Of a DNA stretch of 64,000 bases, positions 13,301 through 28,300 are shown one piece after another. Under the pieces are notes generated by a model. It saw only the letters and a list, made by a program, of their open reading frames with translations. It searched no databases and had not been told where the DNA came from. The stretch spans positions 32,684,791 to 32,748,790 of the forward strand of contig CM055272.1 of the NCBI GenBank assembly GCA_029237695.1. Direction: 5' to 3'. Position numbers and translations under genes: made by a program. The stretch comes from Conchocele bisecta. Its lineage: Eukaryota > Mollusca > Bivalvia > Lucinida > Thyasiridae. Each line of letters begins with the position of its first letter. Position 1 is the first letter of the stretch.

Positions 13301-16300
13301 GGATACAATATAGGCATGAATGGCCTTTTTGTGGAATTTATCGGGGATATAAACTTGGAAAAATCGCGGGAATACTGGACGAAGGCCGTAATTTATCGGG
13401 GTATAAACTTGGAAAAGTCGCGGGAATACATAATTCACACACCTAATACCTTTATCGATTGCCAGAGACAGAAGTCATACATTTAATCGATGTTTATTGT
13501 GTTTGTGCGAGCTGGAAGAGAGGGCTCTTTCTATAATAGCCATATTTATACTCACCTTTATAAATAGAATATGGTACTGTACGAGACCAAGTGGGTGGGG
13601 TAATGGGATTTTTTAATAGGCATTTTTTTGGTGTCATAGGTCCGAGTCTTCCACCTGTGGTCTGTACAGCAGAAAATTGCACACTCACAGTGCTCCAGAT
13701 GTGTATTGGCGTAACTTACGCACTGATTATAGCAGAATACGCATTGATTATCAAAAGTGGGAGTACCAAATACTCACAGCAATGTGAAAATATGCATTGA
13801 TTTTCAAATTGAGTAGTGAAAATACTGTAATAAAGTTGAAAATTTACTTAGTTGCAGCTCAAATAAGTGAATTTTTAAATTTGTTTTATTTTTATCATCT
13901 ATTCACTATTTAATAAGGAAGCAAATCAATAATACATTTGTAAAAGTAAAATTTGAAATCTGGGGGTATAATACTCTTTAGATACAAAACTTATCTGGAG
14001 CACTGCACTGTTGTTCTAAGGTAAGTTGCTCAGGATTTGCCAAGTATGACAACCTATATAAATGGGTTGCTCTAATGGAAGTTAATTCGGAGTTCATTTA
14101 CCCTATTTTATAAGACTGGGCCCGGTTGCTCAAAGCTTCTGTTAGTTTAACAGACTGTTAAATCCTTAGCATTGCTAAGGATTTAACAGTCTGTTAAGCT
14201 AACAGAGGTTTTGAGCAACCGGGCCCTGGTCTATAAAATTAGTTCTCGAACATTCTCGCACCCGGACATACCTGTGACTCGATCAACATCTGCAGGGTGG
14301 GGTTGACGGTGGACAACTTGAGCTGCTGTAACATCTCGCTGATGATCGTCTGGCACTTCAGTAACGTCTGGGGGTCGTTCTATGGTGGACAATAATTTAT
14401 TGTTACATACGTAGGCACATCGGAACCCCTCTAAGCCGAAAACCTTGGGAGGTCCACAGGGTGTCCGGCTTAGAGATGTGCCACTGTAATTCAGTAGCCT
14501 ATTTCACCAACATGGCAAAGTATACTTATCTAGCAAAGTATACTTTGAGGGAGAAATTTTCAATTTAAGGATAAATTTATTAATTTTGATTATACTGAAT
14601 TTATTACATTATCACAGCCATTTTGGCTGTGATAATGTAAGAAATTCAGTATAATAATTCTGCATACTTTTAATCATCAAATATATGCAACGGTTAGTTC
14701 TATATAAAATAATGCCGATTATTTCAATATGGAAATAAATCGCTATTATTTTGGCAGACCTGTTTTTTGTTTACGTTCATTTCCTGGTTCAAAAAGGTCG
14801 CCAAGGTTCAGTACAGGACTGCATGGGAAGTTGGGAACACCTCGGTTTATATCGTTATGCACAATGGAAAAGGTGTTTCACGTGATATCCATGCGGCCCT
14901 GACATGATAGCACGTGACAAGGTCACACATGCGCAGTAGATATTAAATTTGGAATAATGCTGTTTTTATCATTGCACAAGTGATCATACCACGACCTCTT
15001 TCTAACTTTTACTTCATCGGAGTGAAACCCGCCCACCACTCCCATATATGTTTTCAGCAACGTAGTGCAAGCTATGATATAACTATGGTGGTACGTGGGG
15101 AGCACAGTCTGTGGTCTACATATTTTCACATACCTGTTGGTTTTGGGTATGATGTAATAATCCAATAACAAGTTTGGCAAAACCACTAGATCTTGTAATT
15201 TTCTTACCTGCGCTCGCTGCGGTACCCACACTCTAGTATGTGTTTTTCATAACAAGACATTATGCCTTTGTATATATCTACCCCTGATCAATACAAGCTC
15301 GAAGGTCATCGTAACAATAAGCCTATGGCAAACAAGGTGGATTCCGATAGATGGTGGCTCACACCGGAAACTCTGGGTCCAACTTGTTAGCAAGTGCGGC
15401 AAGGCACCTGTCGTGCCGTGGATGCTGCCGCTTGGTTTCCTTTTATTGCAGTTGAAGCGACGTGTACATTTCGGCTGGAATGGCGCCATCAGGACCACTC
15501 GCTTTCCCTGCTGTGGACGCCGACTATCGGCCAGTGTGTCAGTGTTTGGACAATGGGGCCTGTGTTGCGAGTGACGACAACTGTGCCCCATATACCGGCT
15601 TGGGAACATTGGCGAGGGCCTCTACGGTCAACATCAGTTAACAATATTGGGGGCGGTGCTTGATAGGGAGCATGATTAAACACTTCAGTTCAGTGAATTT
15701 TCTTTTATCCAGTGATTATTTACATTATGATTTGGCGCTTGTTGCAGTAATGGTTATTCAGTGTTGTTATTGCCATTGATCAGAACTTCACATGCCAGGT
15801 GGTGAACAATTAGGCTAGGCAGTCATTATTTCCATTACTCCGTCGCAACGGGAAAGTCGCGAAAAATTCAGAAAGCAAACGGGCGGGCGTGTGGGTCACA
15901 TATGGAACATTTAATGCTTGTGTAAAGACGTGCATAGCTTATGTATTTGGTTACGTGTTTGTTTATACTGCGAAGTTTTTTCTAATAATCATTATTCAAG
16001 GAAAAGTAGTAGTTAAATTGAGCCGACTCGTAGTATAATATGGCGGCTCAAGTTCCTTGAATGGTGATTACTACGGGCTGACTACATTGTACAGTATGTT
16101 GTTGTTGTCTAATGATTTGGCGCTTGTTGTGTGGTCTTTATTCGCGCCAACACATGTAGTCACTAAGTTCGTATAAGTATAACACTAGCACGTGCGTACT
16201 CTGGAGCGAGGGGCTGGATCTGCACCTGGTTGAGTGTACAATGTGATGGACTGTCCTATTGTGTACTTAACCTGGTGCCGATTGGACACCTGCACGCCCG

Positions 16301-19300
16301 TCCTTTGGCTTGATGAATTTTCATGGTTACCGTTTTCATTTTATTCCCGTGACGATCTTTCTTGTAATGGGCTTGTTGATACACTTATCAACTGTATCTC
16401 TATAGGAAAGATCTTGCGGCCATTTATATTCCACTTCCCAAATAAAATTGTGGTAGGAAATAACAATAAATATAGTCATATGTTAAGTGGTCTTTATTTT
16501 TTCATGCCAATTCAGGTCGGTCCTGAAATAATGCATATCGGGAAAAATAAATGATTACTCACTGAAAGTATACTTTGCTAGATAAGTATACTACTTTGCA
16601 ATTATGATGAAATCAGCTACAGATATAAAGGTGTTCAAGTGGTGGAAGGCAATTATTGTTACACGAGGGCGCACACTGGAACCTCTATTCACTGGACATC
16701 CGCTCTGGTGGTGCAGTCAAATTATTGCTACACGAATGTGCTTCTAAACCTTTCGGTTGCCATCTTGAATGACGTAATCATACGACTTTGGCAAAAATTA
16801 TACCAGAGCAGTTGCCTGGTCTATACCTTCGATTTTTGATCCCGGGGTCATCATTTTAACAAATCGGAAAGAACATCAATCATTCTTGCCAAGTTGCATC
16901 GAAATCGGTCTGGCAATTCACGAGAAGATTTTTGTCGAGCCCGTTTGCGGAAAGCGAGACATAGTTGTCACAATGACGTCCGGGTGTCCATCCGTACGCT
17001 CGTGCGTCAGTCCGTCCGAAATATGCGTTAAAGTTTTTAAATATCTTATACCTCTGCAGTCCTAAGTCACATTGACTTGAAACTTTATATGCTTATTAGT
17101 CATCATCCATATATTCATGCTGTATCCCACTCATGCAGCCCCTGTGCCCAAGGTCAAGGTCAAATGACTTGAAGGTTTGTGTTAAATTTTTGGCAAAATT
17201 TGCATTAAAGTTTTCAGATACCTACTATCTCTGTAACCATAAGTCAGATTTGCTTGAAACTTCATATGTTTATTTGTCACCATCCATATATTCATTCTGT
17301 GTCCCACTTATGCGTCCCCTGTGCCCAAGGTCAAGGTCAAAAGTCTTAGAAGTTTGCATATTATAAAATCTGCGTTAAAGTTTTTACATACCTTATATCT
17401 CCACAATTGTTACTCCAATTTACTTCAAACTTCCAATACTTTTCATTATCCATATTTTCATTCTAAGCTTTTACATACCTTATATCTCCACAGCCCTTAA
17501 TTCAAACTTCAAATAAATACACTCTGAGACCATCAAATGCCTCGGCGGGCTCGACATGCGGCCTGCGGCCATCTGGTTTTAAAATTTACCTACTTTTCTA
17601 CGGCGGACATCTTGGATTATGTGACAACACACCCATAGATCATTCTGGTGAAGTTCTTTAAAATAGAATTTGGATGAAATTATATGGAGCAATCAACATT
17701 TTTGGAGAATTTAACGGGGATACAAACTGGCCTTCATCCAGTCGTGTTGGACATTTAACCCTTTCAACACCACAGGCCTGTATAGTGGTATTGGCAAAAA
17801 GTGTAGATCCAGATGAGCCGGCTCGTGATGAGCCGTCTCATCAGGATCTGCAATTTTTGCAAGTACTTTTCATATTTTTAAGAACAAAAAACACTCCCTT
17901 TTTCATAAATGGACTAGTCTGAAAACCATTTTGTGATGAATTAACCATTCCATTTTCTTAGGTGTGAAAGAGTTAATAGGTACACCCGGTTAAATTCTCC
18001 CAATATTTCACAGGGATTCCCACCATGAACTACATCTATACACTACCATTTCTGTGCGTATCTCCTCGGTGGCTGGCTCCGTGTCCTCCAGAAGTCGGAC
18101 TTTCTCCGCGTCGAGCTCGGCGACGCGAGCCTTGATCTCCGCGGCCCGGTTGAAGTCCTGCGACTTGACGGCCTCGTCCAGGTCCTCTCGCAGCTGGTTC
18201 AACTGGACCCGGATACCTGCTATCTGGAAACAGTGAAGGCACTTGCCTGAGGCTGAGCTTTGCCAGCTTCCTGATCCTGATATTGAGTATCAGAGCTCCA
18301 GATAATTTTGTATCTAAAGAGTATTATACCCCAGATTTCAAATTCAATGACTATTTTACTTTTACAAATGTGTTATTGATTTTCTTCCTTATTAAATAGG
18401 GAACAAATGATAAAAAATATATATAACACTTTTAAAAATTCACTTATTGGAGCTGCAAAAAGCAAACTTGCAGCTCAACTAAGTAAATTTCAACTTTATT
18501 ACAGTATTTTCACTACTCAATATGAAAATCAATGCGTGAATTGGTGAGTATTTGTACTCCCACTTTTGATAATCAATGCGTATTCTGCTAAAATACGCAC
18601 CTTATCTGGAGCGCTGTATGTGCTCAGACAATTCTCTAGACACGGGCCGAGAAACAATATCTGACCTTGACATTCACTTGTCGTCTTGCCTCTTCATCAA
18701 TGCCCTTCTCGACAGTGGTGATCGGTTCCCGTATCTCGGAGACGGTCTCCGCGAAGTAGGGAACCAGTGCGTCGGTGGTGCCGCGCAGCTCGCAGATCCG
18801 AAGCACGACAGGCTTCACGAGACGGTGGCTTACATGGCTCGCCATCAACATGCTGTGTAGTACCTTCTCCAGCTCCTTCCTGGGGAAGATTTTATTGCAG
18901 AACTCCAGAAAAGCTGCGTATTTGCTTAAATACACAATTAAAATTGCCAAAAACCCAATTGAAATCAGAAGTAGCGAGTATCAAAAAGCAATACAAATTT
19001 TATGGTACCTGTTTGACTTGTTTTCATTTTGAAGCAAACTATTCAACAATTGCTGTCTGTATTTGAAATACCCAATTGCTGAAGACATGATGGAGTGACA
19101 ATACCCAATAACTAATTCCTATCTGGAGCACTGTTATTGATTAAGGTGTTACGACTGTTGAAAGGGTTAATGGCATTTTTAAACATTTAATACAGTCGAC
19201 ACTCGTTACCTCAAACTCTCTCAACCCTTTGAACCCGGAATCCCGCTATAGCGGTTTATGCAAAAAGTGCAGATCCAGATGAGCCGGCTCGTAACGAGCC

Positions 19301-22300
19301 GTCTCATCAGGATCTGCACTTTTTTAAAGTAATTTTAATATTTCTTAGAACAAAAACATCCCCTTTTCATAAATGGACGAATCGGAAAATCATTTTGTGA
19401 CCATTGGATTGGTCGGAACATTAGCATATCACAGTCCATTCCAGATCCTTAGGGTTGAAAGTGTTAACGGCCTATCAACAGCTACGGTCATTTTAGGCTG
19501 GGTCAAATCCTGTTTGTTTATTGGTGTTTAACGGCCTATCAACAGCTAAGGTCATGTAAGGCCGGGCAAACGGGTTCGATCCCGTTTTAACCTGCTGCAA
19601 ATCCCTAAATCAGAACTGAATATTTACATCAAGAACAAATATATTCAGCCCTGAAATTAGAATAACCTGACCTGGTGCCAGGTCCATACCACACCAAAGT
19701 CACTTGGCCCCTTCCCCTGAAATAGGATTACGAATAATTGTAATACTCACATAAGGGGTATAACCAGATTCAACTGTCACATACAAAATACCAAAGACGT
19801 ATGCGAGGGCCAAACCAGGTCTCCAGTTGGAATTCCGGTAAGGATGAACCCCGATCGTTAAATTACCCATCGCATTCTCCCAAATACCACCCACTCAAAT
19901 CCTGTATTTCACGCGCACAGATGATGGGAAAATCCCAAAATCAGAACTGAACTTCACATAAAAATATAGTATATCTAGCCCTGAAATTAGAATAACCTGA
20001 TCTGGTGCCAGGTCCTCAGCACACCAGTCATTTAACTGCACCCACGAACAGTAATAAAAGTAGCCTTAATCTTACTACTCGTATATATAACGGGTACAAC
20101 TGGATTCAACACTGACGTACAAGAAAGCCAAAAAATGTACCCGAGGGCCTAACCAGGGATATTACGTTAGTGTAAACAGACGGTAAATGGCGTCGCTATG
20201 CGTTGTTACCAATTACCGACAGGTACCAATTACCAACGTTTTCACGACAGCTCGATACAGACGAGAAAATCACCGATTCTTTATAATGGCACATTCGTCT
20301 CTGACGAATTATGCCGTTGTAAAGAATCCAGACGGTATTGTATTAAATCCTTAATATTATTAGATTATATATATTGCATAAGCATAACATCATGCATTGA
20401 AGCTGTCACAGTATTGACCACCTAACATGTTTTCTGTAGCAGACTCATTTGCATATTTATTACACTGGTGTATTATGGTACACGACATGTTATTATAGGA
20501 ATGAATGGCCTTTTTGTGGAATTTATCGGGGTATAAACTTGGAAAGACCACTTTCGCAATTGGCGATAAAAATAAACAATTGGCAATAAAAAATTACAAT
20601 TTTAGAAAAAAAAAGGCCTCGTCCAGTATTCCCATGACTTTTCCAAGTTTATATCCCCGATAAATTCCACAAAAAGGCCATTAATTCCTTATAATTCCAG
20701 CATTTGAATAAAATTCATCAAGAAAATGTGTTTATTTTCCGTTTTCTTAAGAATTATTTTAACTGCGCCTCACGGTTACGGAAAGTAGTCCTGCGTGGGA
20801 GTTTACTGGGATATAAATTTTGGACAGAAACTTGCTACGGGCCAATCAAATGTTAGGGAATTGTGTAAATATTTTTGTGCTGGAATTATTATGTTTGTAA
20901 AACATGGATATGCCCCCGTGGCATACTGGACTCTAACTGGAGAAACTGTTACAAACTTCTCGAATTTTCAACGTAAATGTACACGGACGGACGGACGGAA
21001 CCTCAAGAGCACAATTAAACTGGTTGACTGGTTTCTTATTCCTTATTATATCATAGAAATCGATTAATAAATAGTCATATTAATTCACCATGCATGTAAG
21101 ATCCCCAATATAAAATTTCACCCATCGACAAGAGAACTGGGGGCCGTTTCACTAAACTTCGTACGACTAAAATGTTCGTAAGTGCAAATTTAGGATCGTC
21201 TGGAAACTTCGATTGATGGATTTACATTTATTGAGCATAGGCTGCATATGCAGCCTATGCTCAATAAATGTAAATCCAATAATTGTTTACAAGAAAACAT
21301 TGTTAATGTGACATTTACAGACTATCATAATTTTACACTTACGAACATTTTATTCGTACAAAGTTTAGTGAAACGGCCCCCAGTTACCTGCCGGCAGAGT
21401 CGGCCATATCCATATAGCCGGTGATGGTGAGCAGCTGCTGAATAATGAACTCCCGGCCCAGCTGTGTCTCCGCATCCTCCACCGATCGCAGCTCCTCTAT
21501 GTAACTGTGGCGACAACATATTACAAGTTAAACATACCTCTCCCGACATCACATCAGAATTGTCTCCTTGTTTGTGGAAAATCCTAAATATTTACTTTAT
21601 ATGAGCTCAGAAATACATGTCGTGACTACCATTTGAATCGTCTCGTCGAGACGGTTCAAATGAGTGGTCACAACATATCCTGTCATTGAGAAATAACAAA
21701 AATAAAATATTTAAAAAAGTTCATACCCGTAAAGGTCTAGTCTGCAATGGGTTAAATTTCCCTTGAGAAAGGAGACACAATATAAAACAAGAGGGCCATG
21801 ATGGCCCTAATTCGCTCAACTTACTCCATGAACACCAGAGGAGAATGTGACATTGAGTTCATGTTTAAAAAAAAATTGTGCTATTTTTAGATGGCGGTCA
21901 TCTGGGATTAAGCGATGACTCATTTTACCAAATCTGAAAATGCTTCACACAAGGATCTTAACTTACTATGAAGTTTGGCCAGCATCGGCCATGTGGTTCC
22001 TGAGAAAAATACGTTCAAAATCTCGAATAAATGGACCTTTTGGCGGCCATCATGGATGACATAATCATCCGATTCCGACAAATATTGCACCAGAGCAATC
22101 GCCTCATCGATACCTTCAATTTGATATATGATGACCATATTCGGTCAAAAATAAAATTTGACCCCAATTTGACCACACGTGCCATGCCCATTTTTGACCC
22201 CGGGGTCAGCATTTTAACAACTTTGAAAGAGCATTGTACATCGATCATTCCTACCAAGTTTTGTCGAAATCCAGTTGGCAGTTCTTGCGAAGAAGATTTT

Positions 22301-25300
22301 TGAAGAATTTTGTGCTATTTTTAGACGGCGGCCATCTTGGAATACGTAATGACGTCATTTTAACAATTTTTTAATCCCCCTACCTAAGGACCATGACCAT
22401 GAAGTTTGGTGACTATAGGCCCAGGAGAAGACGTTTGAAAATGTTCACGGACGACGACAGACACATTGCGGTAACGATAGCTCACATGAGCTTCGCTCAG
22501 GTGAGCTAATAACAGTAGACGACAATTTTTGTTTCCCGCATTCTAAGGGTTAATCAGCCATCTTGACTCTTGAATTTCGGAAGCCATTGCAAACCCAGTT
22601 ACAAAGTTGACAAACACGTACCTCTCTAGATAGTGGCAGAAGTTCATACAGTTGGGCAACACCTTGTCAAGGTAGACGTCATCGTCGCTGCCAGTCGCGT
22701 GTACGTACTTACACACGGCCTGCCAATAGAGGGCGCTTTCACTTGTCAGTCGATCATAAGGCACCAGCATCCTGTGACATGACAGAGAGGTTAACCCTTT
22801 CACCCCTATTAAAGTAACTGGAATGGATTTTTGATATGTTAATTTTGCAACCAATCCAACAGTCGCAAAATGTTTTCAGACTAGTCCATTTATGAAAAGG
22901 GGGTGTTTTTGTTCTCAAAAAATATGAAAAGTGAAGCACCTAAGACTGTCCTGAGCCGGCTCATCTGGATCTACACTTTTTGCCAATACCACTATACGGG
23001 CCTGTGGTCTGGTCTCAAAAGGGTTAAAGGAGAACTACATTTTTGGCAATGATGGTATTTGATGTCAGATACTGTAGAAATTTTAATTCATTGACATATA
23101 CTCGTGATGTCATTTGAGAAAAACAACCACCATGTTCATTGATTGATTCATTCATTGTTATCCTTTCATTCTTCATATATAACAGTGGTTAAGTGGTTGA
23201 TGGCTCCAAGATTGTAGCAAAATTAACAAGAAACCAGTAACAATGATGGATGTATAACTCAAAGAACTAGACATTGTGTTTGTAAAGCATGGATATGCCC
23301 CCGTGGCGTCCTGGGGCCCGTTTCACTAAACTTTGTACGACTAAAATGTTCGTAAGTGCAAAATTATGATAGTCTGTAAATTTCACATTAACAATGTTTT
23401 CTTGCAAACAATTATTGGATTTACATTTATTGAGCATAGGCTGCATATGCAGCCTATGCTCAATAAATGTAAATCCATCAATTGATATTTCCAGGCGATC
23501 CTAAATTTGCACTTACGAACATTTTAGCCATAAGAAGTTTAGTGAAACGGCCCCCTGGACTCTAATTGGAGAAGCTCTTACAAACTTTTCGAAATAAATG
23601 TACATGGACGGACGTACGGAGCCTCAAGAGCAACGCAATATGCTCCCCTTGCTATCACATAGAAGGCATAAAAACGTTACCACAATAACACACAAATATA
23701 TTTTGAACACAAACACAATAAGAGTGCCAAAGGTCACAATATACGCCCGTCGAGACAAGGCCAGTCAACAAGGGGAGATAAGTCACTGAAAACCAATAGG
23801 ATTTTTCGTCTTGTCGTGATAAACACGTGTACCGAATTGATTACGATCCGTCAAGTAGAACTCGAGTTATTGCATGGACAAGCATATAGCCGAAAATTAG
23901 AAATGGCCACCAAGGGGAGATAAGTTATTGCAAAGTTTTGAAACAAGAGGGCCATGATGGCCCTAATTCGCTCACCTGACTCCATGAACACCAGAGGAGA
24001 ATGTGACATTGAGTTCATGTGTTTTAACAAAATTGTGCTATTTTTAGATGGCAGTCATCTTGGATAAGCGATGACTCATTTTACAAAATCTGAAAATGCT
24101 TCACCCAGCATCGGCCATGTGGTTCCTGAGAAAAAGACGTTAAAAAATCTTGAATAAATGGACCTTTTGGTGGCCATCATGGATGACATAATCATCCGAT
24201 TCCGACAAATATTGCACCAGAGTGATCGCCTCATTGATACCTTCAATTTGATATATGACATGACCATATTCAGTCAAAAATAAAATTTGACCCCAATTTG
24301 ACCCCACGGGCCACGCCCATTTTTGACCCCGGGGTCACCATTTTAACAACTTTCAAAGAGCAATGTACATCGATCATTCCTACCAATTTTCGTCGAAATC
24401 CGGCTAGCGGTTCATGAGAAGATTTTTTAAGAATTTATGCTATTTTTAGACGGCGGCCATCTTGGATTAGCGATGACCTCCATTTTAACAAATCTGAAAA
24501 GGCTTCACCCTTGGACCATAACTTTTAAGTTTGGCTACCATGGGCCAAGCGGTTCATGTGAAGAAGAATTTTGAAATCTCTAATAAAAGAACGACCTTTT
24601 GACATTTCTGCGGCCATCTTGGATGAAATAACAATCCGATTTGGACAACAAATGTACCAGAGTGATCGCCTCATTGATACCTTCGATTTGATATATAACA
24701 TGACCATATTCGGTCAAAAATAAAATTTGACCCCACGGGCCACGCCGATTTCGACAGAAAATGCACCAGAGTGATCGCCTCATTGATACCTTCAATTTGA
24801 TATATGACATGACCATATTCAGTCAAAAATAAAATTTGACCTCAATTTGACCCCAAGGGCCACGCCCATTTTTGACCCCGGAGTCACCATTTTAACAACT
24901 TTGAAAGAGCAATGTACATCGATCATTCCTTCCAAGTTTCATCGAAATCCGGCAAGCGGTTCATGAGAAGAAGATTTTTTAAGAATTTATGCTATTTTTA
25001 GACGGCGGCCATCTTGGATTAGCGATGACCTCCATTTTAACAAATCTGAAAAGGCTTCACCCATGGACCATAACTTTTAAGTTTGGCTACCATGGGCCAA
25101 GCGGTTCATGTGAAGGAGAATTTTTAAATCTCTAATAAAAGAACGACCTTTTGACCTTTCGGCGGCCATCTTGCATGACATAACAATCCGATTTCGACAA
25201 AAAATGCACCAGAGTGATCGCCTCATTGATACCTTCAATTTGATATATGAAATGACCATATTCAGTCAAAAATAAAATTTGACCCCATGGGCCACGCCCA

Positions 25301-28300
25301 TTTTTAACCCCAGGGTCACCATTTTAACAACTTTGAAAGAGCAATGTACATCGATCATTCCTACCAAGTTTTGTCGAAATCCGGTTGGCGGTTCTTGAGA
25401 AGAAGATTTTTTAAGAATTTGTGCTATTTTTAGACTGCGGCCATCTTGGATTACGTAATGACGTCATTTTAACAATTTTGTAATCCCCCTACCTAAGGAC
25501 CATGACCATGAAGTTTGGTGACCATAGGCCCAATGGTTACTGAGGAGAAGACATTTGAAAATGTTCACGGACGACGACGGACGACGACGGACACATTGCG
25601 GTAACAATAGCTCACATGAGCTTCGCTCAGGTGAGCTAAAAACTTCTTCATTTTGATGTGATAAACCTGTATGTACCGGTAATACCGAATGTAGTTATGA
25701 TCAGTCAAGTAGAACTTAAGTTATTGCGTGGACAAGGATATTACGTGGACAAGGATAGAGTGCAAAAATGGCCGCCAAAGAGGAGATAAGTCAACAGAAA
25801 TCTTTGAAAATCAATAGGCTTCTTCGTCTTGTGATAAACATGTATACCAAATTGGGTATGATGCGTCAAGCAGAACTTGAGTTATTGCGTAGACAAGGAT
25901 ACAAAGTGCGAAAATTAACAATGGCCGCCAATGGGAGATAAGTCATCGAATATTGTTGAAAATGAATAGGGTTCGTCTTGCCGTGATAAACATGTATAGT
26001 ACCGACTTTGGTTTCGATCCATCAAGTCGAACTTGTGTTAAACATGTATACCGAATTTGGTTACAATCCGTCAAGTAGACTCTAGTTATTGTGTGGACAA
26101 GCTGTGCCTGCCCGCCGCCCGCCCACCAGCCCGTACAAGGTGAATACATAATACGTCCTGTTTTTTTCAAACGGGCGTATAAAAAGTAATTGGATCTTGA
26201 AAAGGGACTGCACAAGCTGGCCACAGAAAGCAAATATGAATGATGACTGATGATAAGCATATGAAGTTTAAAGATTCATTTTTATGATCGGGCTACACAA
26301 AAATGAATCTTCTGTCTTTTTAGTAGAACATGTTATTATATACTGTAGTATCTAACTTTTCGCTCAACAACAATTTCACACACAGTAATGAACAAATAGA
26401 AATGAATAGAGTAATAGTGCACTAGCCAAGAAAAGTTAGATATACGGAGATTTATCAGGTAACAAGCTTTGTATTTGCCAAATACGTACGGACTGATAAC
26501 ATATTGATGTATCAGGCTTTGACCAGATACGAATATCAGTAGCCCATTTCATTAACATTGCAAAGTATACTTTGAGGGAGAAATTTTCAATTTTAGGATA
26601 AATTTATTAATTTTTATTATACTGAATTTATTACATTATCACAGCCATTTTGGCTGTGATAATGTAATAAATTCAGTATAATAAATCTGCATACATTTAA
26701 TCATCAAATATATGCTGTCGTTAGTTCTATATGAAATAATGCATTTCGGGAAAAATAAATGATTACTCCCTCAAAGTATACTTTGCTAGAAAGTATACTT
26801 TGCAATGTTGATGAAATCGGCTACTGGGTTACAACAAGTTTATCAGGCTCTGCTCAGAAACAGCAGGAATTTCTCGGCAAGCCTCGGAATTCCTACGAGT
26901 TTCCTAACCTTGCCTGATAATCTTGATACCAAAGACACTAGCCTGGTACTCTATATGAACGTACTTGTCGTCGAGGATGTCAAACCTATCGGCGAGCTCC
27001 TGAAGGGTTGTGACCTTGAGCAGAGACTGGAGGACGGCGGAGCAGATGTCGGTCGAGTCCTCAACGTCGAGACTCCGCAGCACGTCCAGGATGTCGCCCC
27101 CGAACGTCCGCAGCCACGACTGGAGCAGCTTTCCCGCACACGCATGCTGTACCATGTCTGCACAATGTGCGTAAGAATAGGTAGTATCACAATATCAACC
27201 ATAAGGTGGGTATTGGCGTATTGTACGCACTTATTTTAGTAGAATACGCAATGATTATCAAAAGTGGGAGTACAAAATACTCACAGCAATGTGAAAATTA
27301 GCTAAAATAATTTGTCTCCGATAGGTTATCTACGGTTACAATTTGACCCATTAAAAAATGTGAGCAAGTGGATACCCAAACCTGTTGCATGTAGGTCAAC
27401 ATTTAGTAACCTGTATATTTTATACCTTTAAACAACTTTAATGTACAACTAGTAAATTGTCAAAAATAAAAGAACAGGGAAAACAGTTTCCCATGGAAGC
27501 CATCTTTTCAAGTCAACGTAACGAAATAAAGCTGTCAAATTTACAATATAATTATACATGTCAATGTCAGATAAACACATTGACACAGTAAAATAACCAA
27601 TTTCTGCATGTGTATGTTCTTTATTAATAATTTATTGATAAAGCTTTGACAGTTTTATATCGCTAACATATCAAACACGCCGGATAACCGATTTAAAAAA
27701 TCACACTTCCATATGTTACATTAAAGGTACATGCCCACGCAGTAGGCACAAAATGTTCTTTATAAGAATTAAATAAGTGTATAATTATGTCACTATTCCA
27801 CCAGTTCTAAAAATTACGAGTGCCCGCTATACAAATATAATAATTTATTAATTATCAATTTACTGTTAGCGACGCGTGGCGGTAACAGTCTATTTTGATA
27901 ATGTGCAGGGACGACGACTTTCACATCACGGCTTGCGGTGCGCATGCGCAGTATACTACGTGTGCCAGTAGGCTTCCCAATATGTAAACAAGAATATCAA
28001 CATGTCGAAACGTCCAGGAAGGAAATTGTATGAAAAGGCGTCGGCCAAAAAAAAGGCGAAATGTCTGAGTGACAGGCAGTACAGAGAGAGAGAGGGAGAG
28101 TGGTTAATATTGGCGACCAGATCACCAAATGGAAAGAGTTACGTGGAGATTTAGATTTGGACTCGAACATAGATTTTTTTTCTCAACTTCCGATACTTCA
28201 CTGCGCATGTCAAAGATGTGATATGATTGACCGTGTCACGTGACACGTGTTGGTAAAAATAGCACGAGGTCGGAAAATACCCTTTCTGGTCGCGGCATAT

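Noticed and set aside
15246..15609. 120-codon minus-strand frame
   Set aside because: No domain, no splice context, and it overlaps the equally uncertain plus-strand frame.
19573..19592. tRNA gene suggested by a GGTTCGATCCC B box
   Set aside because: No acceptor stem, D arm or A box can be placed upstream; best explained as a SINE relic.
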